From positions 1 to 23,386 of the forward strand of contig UZAE01013351.1 of NCBI GenBank assembly GCA_900617975.1: 23,386 nt of DNA, written 5' to 3'. Shown here piece after piece: positions 20,243-23,386 of this stretch; positions within the stretch are counted from its first letter, which is position 1, and each line of letters starts with the position of its first letter. The notes under the pieces are model-generated. The model was not told the origin of the DNA. It did not search any database and saw only the letters and a list, made by a program, of their open reading frames with translations. This stretch comes from Rodentolepis nana. Taxonomy: Eukaryota > Platyhelminthes > Cestoda > Cyclophyllidea > Hymenolepididae. Made by a program: the position numbers and the translations under genes.

Positions 20243-20466
20243 CGTCATTATTTATTTATTTATATCAAATGACAGGCTTTATGATATTTATCATTCGCCC
20301 TTTAGTTGACTTAAGGCTTCACAGAGGGGAATAACATCAAAGTGACGAAAAGTCGAGGGGGGGGGGGGAAACAGAAGAGTGCTTCAAAGATGAAGGTAGA
20401 AAAAAGGTGAGGTGAGTACTGTCAGTTGACTTCTGACTTCAAACTGCCATGATCCCACTGTATGTA
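20243..20466 (-). mobile_element. SINE-X copy 6, internally inverted
   Basis: Antisense copy from the tail (TTATTTATTTATATC) up to GTGAGTACTGT at 20422. The sequence then switches to sense-strand SINE (CAGTTGACTTCTGACTTC, through CACTGTATGT, 20423-20466) and stops. The body segment beyond the break is therefore inverted in place, and the 5' head is absent. An 18-20 nt G tract-bearing middle is present. Confidence 0.85.
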
Positions 20467-20778
20467 ATTTAGAGTATGCTTACTGCAAACGTTGGACGGT
20501 GTGCAAAAATTTGTCGAAATTTTTGCTCCTAAAACGCATTAAAACAAAATTATAAAATTATGGGTGATAAGAAAAAGGAAAGAGATTTTGAACAGAGAAG
20601 AAATTAAAGTTTTAAAATTCAGTCGAACTATGCGATAAAAATGGTATAAATTTAAATGCGGCCAGGTTTATTAAGGTATGGAAAATGGTGGGAAAATTTG
20701 TAGACCAATTTCCAAAAATCGAAGGAAAAAAGTTCCTATAACAACCTCTTATTTAGACAGACATTAATTTATACATTT
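20467..20778. other. AT-rich spacer
   Basis: No gene or repeat recognised. Confidence 0.45.
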
Positions 20779-21095
20779 CAAATGGAAGGCATTGTGATCG
20801 CTTTCATTAGACCTTTAGCTGACTTCAGGATTCACAGAGAGGAGCTGGAACACCAGAGTGACAAAGTCACTAGGGGGGGGGGGGGACAGAAGAGTGATTC
20901 ACAGATGTATAAGAGGCAGATACAAAGGAAGAGATTAAAGAAAGATGAGTATTTTGGAAGTGATCGAATATGACATTCAGATGGGTCATGGTAGTTTGAG
21001 GTCAGAAGTCAACTGCCGATAAAAAGACTTGTTTTGCCGTATGAGTATACGTTGTCCAGGGTGCACCACGGGAAGGTAAGTCTATTGCACACCCC
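20779..21095 (-). mobile_element. SINE-X copy 7
   Basis: Near full-length antisense copy from CAAATGGAAGGC to the head ending TCTATTGCACACCCC. The head core is altered (CACGGGAAGG for CACGTGGAGG) while GTAAGT is kept. The tail is short and no duplication was found. Confidence 0.85.
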
Positions 21096-21850
21096 ATATT
21101 TAAAATAAATAAAACCATTTAACGAGATTATATATCAAATTTTCTAAGGGTTAGACGGACATTGAGAGGGAGAGATGGTGACAGCGAAATGTCTTGGCAG
21201 CTAATAACAGACGAAGTGCCACCTTATTTCAGGCCACTTCAGTCCGACATCCACTCGGGATTATGGTCAGAGGTGTGGAATTTTCACCAGAGGGAAGGTG
21301 TCTCAACACTGAAAATTACAACTGGTTCATTAGGAGATGACGATTGTGGAGTGAATGGAGGTTTGCAATATGCCAGGAGAACACTGAATTCGTACTTCAC
21401 TTGAATTCATGAAGTAACTTATCGATTTGCTGACCTCATTTAAGTTCAAATTTCGAACCCCCATCTGGATCTATGTGGAGAAGAGCAGACTTATGAACTT
21501 ACTGACTAATCGATTATGTTCAAGATGTAAAGTGCACAAAATGCAGGCAGGACTGAACAGAAGTGTTCATGTTGACTCGAGCAGTTTGGTTGAGTGGAGT
21601 GTGGATGAGGTGTTGAGCGTTGAGAGCTCTCACCCAAATACCAGACAATAGTCGCAAAATTGTTTGCACATCCCTAATTTTATTTCAAGAGGTAATCATT
21701 GGGCCAGTGTGTCACATCACCTCAATGGACGTTTTCACTCCATTCTCTCTGTCTACTCGATAGTATTGAGGCAGCCTCGGTAACACTGGGATCGATTCCA
21801 CACTAAATCATTTTACCATAGAGATTTGCTAGGTTTAATCAAGGCTTGCT
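21096..21850. other. Non-coding spacer with open frames of unclear meaning
   Basis: Plus frames of 80 (21162-21404) and 74 codons (21427-21651) lie close together but match no family I know. A B-box-like GGGATCGATTCC sits at about 21788-21799, and its upstream CTCGGTAACACT context resembles the remnant at 12290-12320 on the other strand. Confidence 0.35.
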
Positions 21851-21870
21851 TATGTTATATTCACTGTAGC
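21851..21870. repeat. Target-site duplication of SINE-X copy 8, left
   Basis: TATGTTATATTCACTGTAGC, repeated exactly at 22217-22236. Confidence 0.97.
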
Positions 21871-22216
21871 GGGGTGTGCGATAGACTTACCTCCACGTGG
21901 TGCACCCTGGGCAACGTATCCACATACGGCAAAAGAGTCTATTAACCGGCAGTTGACTTCTCACTTCAAACTACTATGGCCGACTATTTGTCATATTCGA
22001 CCCCTTCACAGTACTCATCTTACCTTTTCTCTGCCTTTGTGTCTGTCTGTCTGTCACTTTTAAATCTGTGAATCGTTCTTCTGTTCCCCCTCTCGACTTT
22101 TTGCCACTTTGATGTTCCTTCTTCTCTCTGTGAAGCCCGTAGTCAGCAAGAGGGTTGATGATAACCATCAAAACGCCTGACATTTGATGTAAATAAATTA
22201 ATAATAAATAAATAAA
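21871..22216 (+). mobile_element. SINE-X copy 8, complete reference copy
   Basis: Sense copy bounded by a perfect 20-bp duplication, which fixes the element's ends: 5' GGGGTGTGCGATAGACTTAC, 3' ATTTGATGTAAATAAATTAA plus an (AAAT/TAAA)n tail. The duplication length and A/T-rich 3' repeat indicate LINE-mediated target-primed insertion of a non-autonomous element of about 330 nt. No tRNA-like pol III box pair is convincing; TATTCGACCC in the body is one mismatch from a B box. Confidence 0.95.
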
Positions 22217-22236
22217 TATGTTATATTCACTGTAGC
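22217..22236. repeat. Target-site duplication of SINE-X copy 8, right
   Basis: Exact 20-bp match to 21851-21870. Confidence 0.97.
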
Positions 22237-22266
22237 TTACCGTCCTGAAATTTGAAATGATGTTTT

Positions 22267-22307
22267 GCCGATAAATATCGGCTAATATTACTATAAAAGC
22301 CGATATT
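22267..22307. repeat. Two overlapping inverted repeats
   Basis: GCCGATA-AA-TATCGGC (22267-22282) overlaps AATATCGGCT (22274-22283) pairing with AGCCGATATT (22298-22307). The middle strand can pair with either side, so two alternative hairpins are possible. No function is known. Confidence 0.8.
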
Positions 22308-22344
22308 AGGTAGTTGTAACCTTTTCTAATTGCATTATGGTATG

Positions 22345-22635
22345 CTAGTGACTACTGATTTGAAAAAATGACTCTTTCTCCTCACAAGTCTCTGGCAACT
22401 TTCTTTTCTTCATTTCCAGCTGAATGGTCTGCAATAGCTGAAAGCAATTACAAGGCGAAAATTAAAATTCAATTGATAAAAACAGGCATAACTAAGGCTT
22501 ACCTTAACCTCACTATGCTTCATGGAGGTCTCTTTGTTTAAATTTGCTCCTAAAATTAGCCAGACGGCGTGCAAAGGTATCGGGTTGCGGGAACCTTACA
22601 GCAAAGTGTACAGACGTCGATATCAATTTGCGCTA
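22345..22635 (-). CDS. Possible exons of an unidentified minus-strand gene
   Basis: A candidate 65-nt intron (22438-22502, AAG/GTAAGC ... TTGCTTTCAG) separates two open segments in one phase: upstream ...TSMKHSEVK and downstream LLQTIQLEMKKRKLPETCEE... to a TAG at 22345. ATG at about 22523 would give an in-frame start; AAATCA/GTAGTC could be a further donor. A competing reading of the upstream segment, ...VRFPQPDTFARRLANFRSKF, also looks coding but stops before the donor. I recognise neither. It may be the edge of a gene mostly outside the window, or chance. Confidence 0.3.
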
Positions 22636-22658
22636 CTTATAAACATTATTATTAAACC

Positions 22659-22956
22659 AAATGGCAGGCGTCTTGAAGGTTATCATTAGCCCTTTAGTTA
22701 ACTTCAGGCTTCACGGAGAGGAAGGTACATCAAATTGGAAAAGTCGAGAGGGGAGGGGGAACAGAAGAGTGTTTCAAGGATGTAAAAGAGACAGACACAA
22801 AGTTGGAAAAAAAGGTGAGGTGAGTACTATGGAAGTAGTCGAATGTGACATATAGTGAGGTGATGGTAGTTTGAAGCGAGAAGTCGACTGCCAGTTAATA
22901 GACTTTTTGCCGTACGTGTATACGTTGCCCAGAGTGCACCACGTGGAGGTAAGTCT
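22659..22956 (-). mobile_element. SINE-X copy 9
   Basis: Near full-length antisense copy from CCAAATGGCAGGCG to the head (TACGTTGCCCAGAGTGCACC, GTGGAGGTAAGTCT, to 22956), without the terminal TCGCACACCCC. Another head follows directly. Confidence 0.85.
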
Positions 22957-23210
22957 AAATATACATTGCCCAGGGTGCACCACGGAGGTAAGTCTATTGC
23001 ACACCCCATGATACCTATCATAACGCCTGCCATTTGAAAGTACGTTGTCCAGGGTGCACCACGTGGAGGTAAGTCTATCGTATTCTTAAGAATAATTGTT
23101 TAGAAAACCAGCAAGGGTTGAAAGTTGCCCAGGGTGCACCACGTGGAGGTAAGTCTATCGCACGCTGTCCAGGGTGCACCACGTGGAGGTAAGTCTATCG
23201 CACACACCCC
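22957..23210 (-). repeat. Cluster of four extra SINE-X heads
   Basis: The first 40-50 nt of the element (antisense: TTGCCCAGGGTGCACCACG, TGGAGGTAAGTCTATCG) recurs at about 22958-23007, 23041-23080, 23124-23163 and 23164-23210 without bodies. Between the first two lies a 30-nt sense-strand 3' end of the same SINE (23008-23037). The third is followed by unique sequence (23081-23120). With copy 9 this makes five heads in under 300 nt. Confidence 0.9.
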
Positions 23211-23344
23211 TCCGCTTCCAAATAAGATGTTGATAGTGAAGGCATAACCTACTTATAAACATGTAAACCACAAAATACCCTCCTGGTGTTTATGCATTCA
23301 AATTCAAGTTACCATGTCCAACTACTGACAATTTACGTATTTAT

Positions 23345-23386
23345 AAATTTATTTATTTATAGCAAATGGCAGGCTTTATGATATTT
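23345..23386 (-). mobile_element. SINE-X copy 10, cut by window end
   Basis: AT-rich tail TTTATTTATTTATAGC followed by AAATGGCAGGCTTTATGATA, the 3' end of an antisense copy most like copy 6 (20243). Confidence 0.8.

Noticed and set aside
21871..22216. Hammerhead ribozyme inside the SINE, as in some flatworm retroposons
   Set aside because: No CTGATGA plus GAAA core arrangement is present on either strand of the copies.
22921..23210. Spliced-leader RNA gene cluster (repeated exon-like unit followed by GTAAGT)
   Set aside because: The units are identical to the antisense of the SINE-X 5' head, lack an Sm site after the donor, and do not resemble flatworm leaders I know.

Overview
This window reads as nuclear DNA of a metazoan, most likely a flatworm (Platyhelminthes). 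That placement is an inference from architecture: genes split by very small introns (33, 37, 44, 65 and 71 nt) next to introns of 0.8 to 2.7 kb, AT-rich intergenic DNA, many homopolymer C/G tracts and microsatellites, and a dense family of short retroposons. No bacterial, plasmid, phage or CRISPR architecture is present. Both recognised genes, and the third tentative one, lie on the minus strand.

Layout. 1-853 holds two copies of a roughly 320-345 bp retroposon (called SINE-X here). 2025-2417 is a compact two-exon gene for LAMTOR4, a subunit of the lysosomal Ragulator complex. 2434-6870 has no recognisable gene; it holds simple repeats and a poly-C tract with one unresolved base at 5640. 6877-14250 is the main gene, the large (alpha/beta) subunit of TFIIA (GTF2A1). 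I reconstruct it as seven coding exons joined in phase to a 637-residue protein with the N-terminal helical domain, a Gln/His-rich linker, a Taspase1-type QVD/G cleavage motif, a long acidic region and the C-terminal beta-barrel domain. Its largest intron (2.7 kb) contains a 172-nt-arm foldback and a full SINE-X copy with a 14-bp target-site duplication.

14.3-16.3 kb is AT-rich intergenic DNA. 16419-17855 holds an unrecognised minus-strand coding region of 264 codons plus a plausible upstream exon. It has faint, ordered resemblance to the TROVE/Ro60 RNA-binding family but lacks the middle of that fold and the metal site, so this is only a hypothesis. 18.1-23.4 kb is rich in SINE-X: full, 5'-truncated, internally inverted and head-only copies, including one complete insertion flanked by a perfect 20-bp target-site duplication, and five SINE heads within 300 bp. 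Between these lie a short promoter-like array (CRE-like and CCAAT motifs in tandem repeats, 19097-19348) and possible exons of an unidentified minus-strand gene (22345-22635).

The genes do not form a pathway. LAMTOR4 (lysosome/mTORC1 signalling) and TFIIA (transcription initiation) are ordinary housekeeping functions. The less ordinary content is the SINE-X family with its embedded splice-donor motif, the foldback inside GTF2A1, and the splice-site arrangement at the last GTF2A1 exon.
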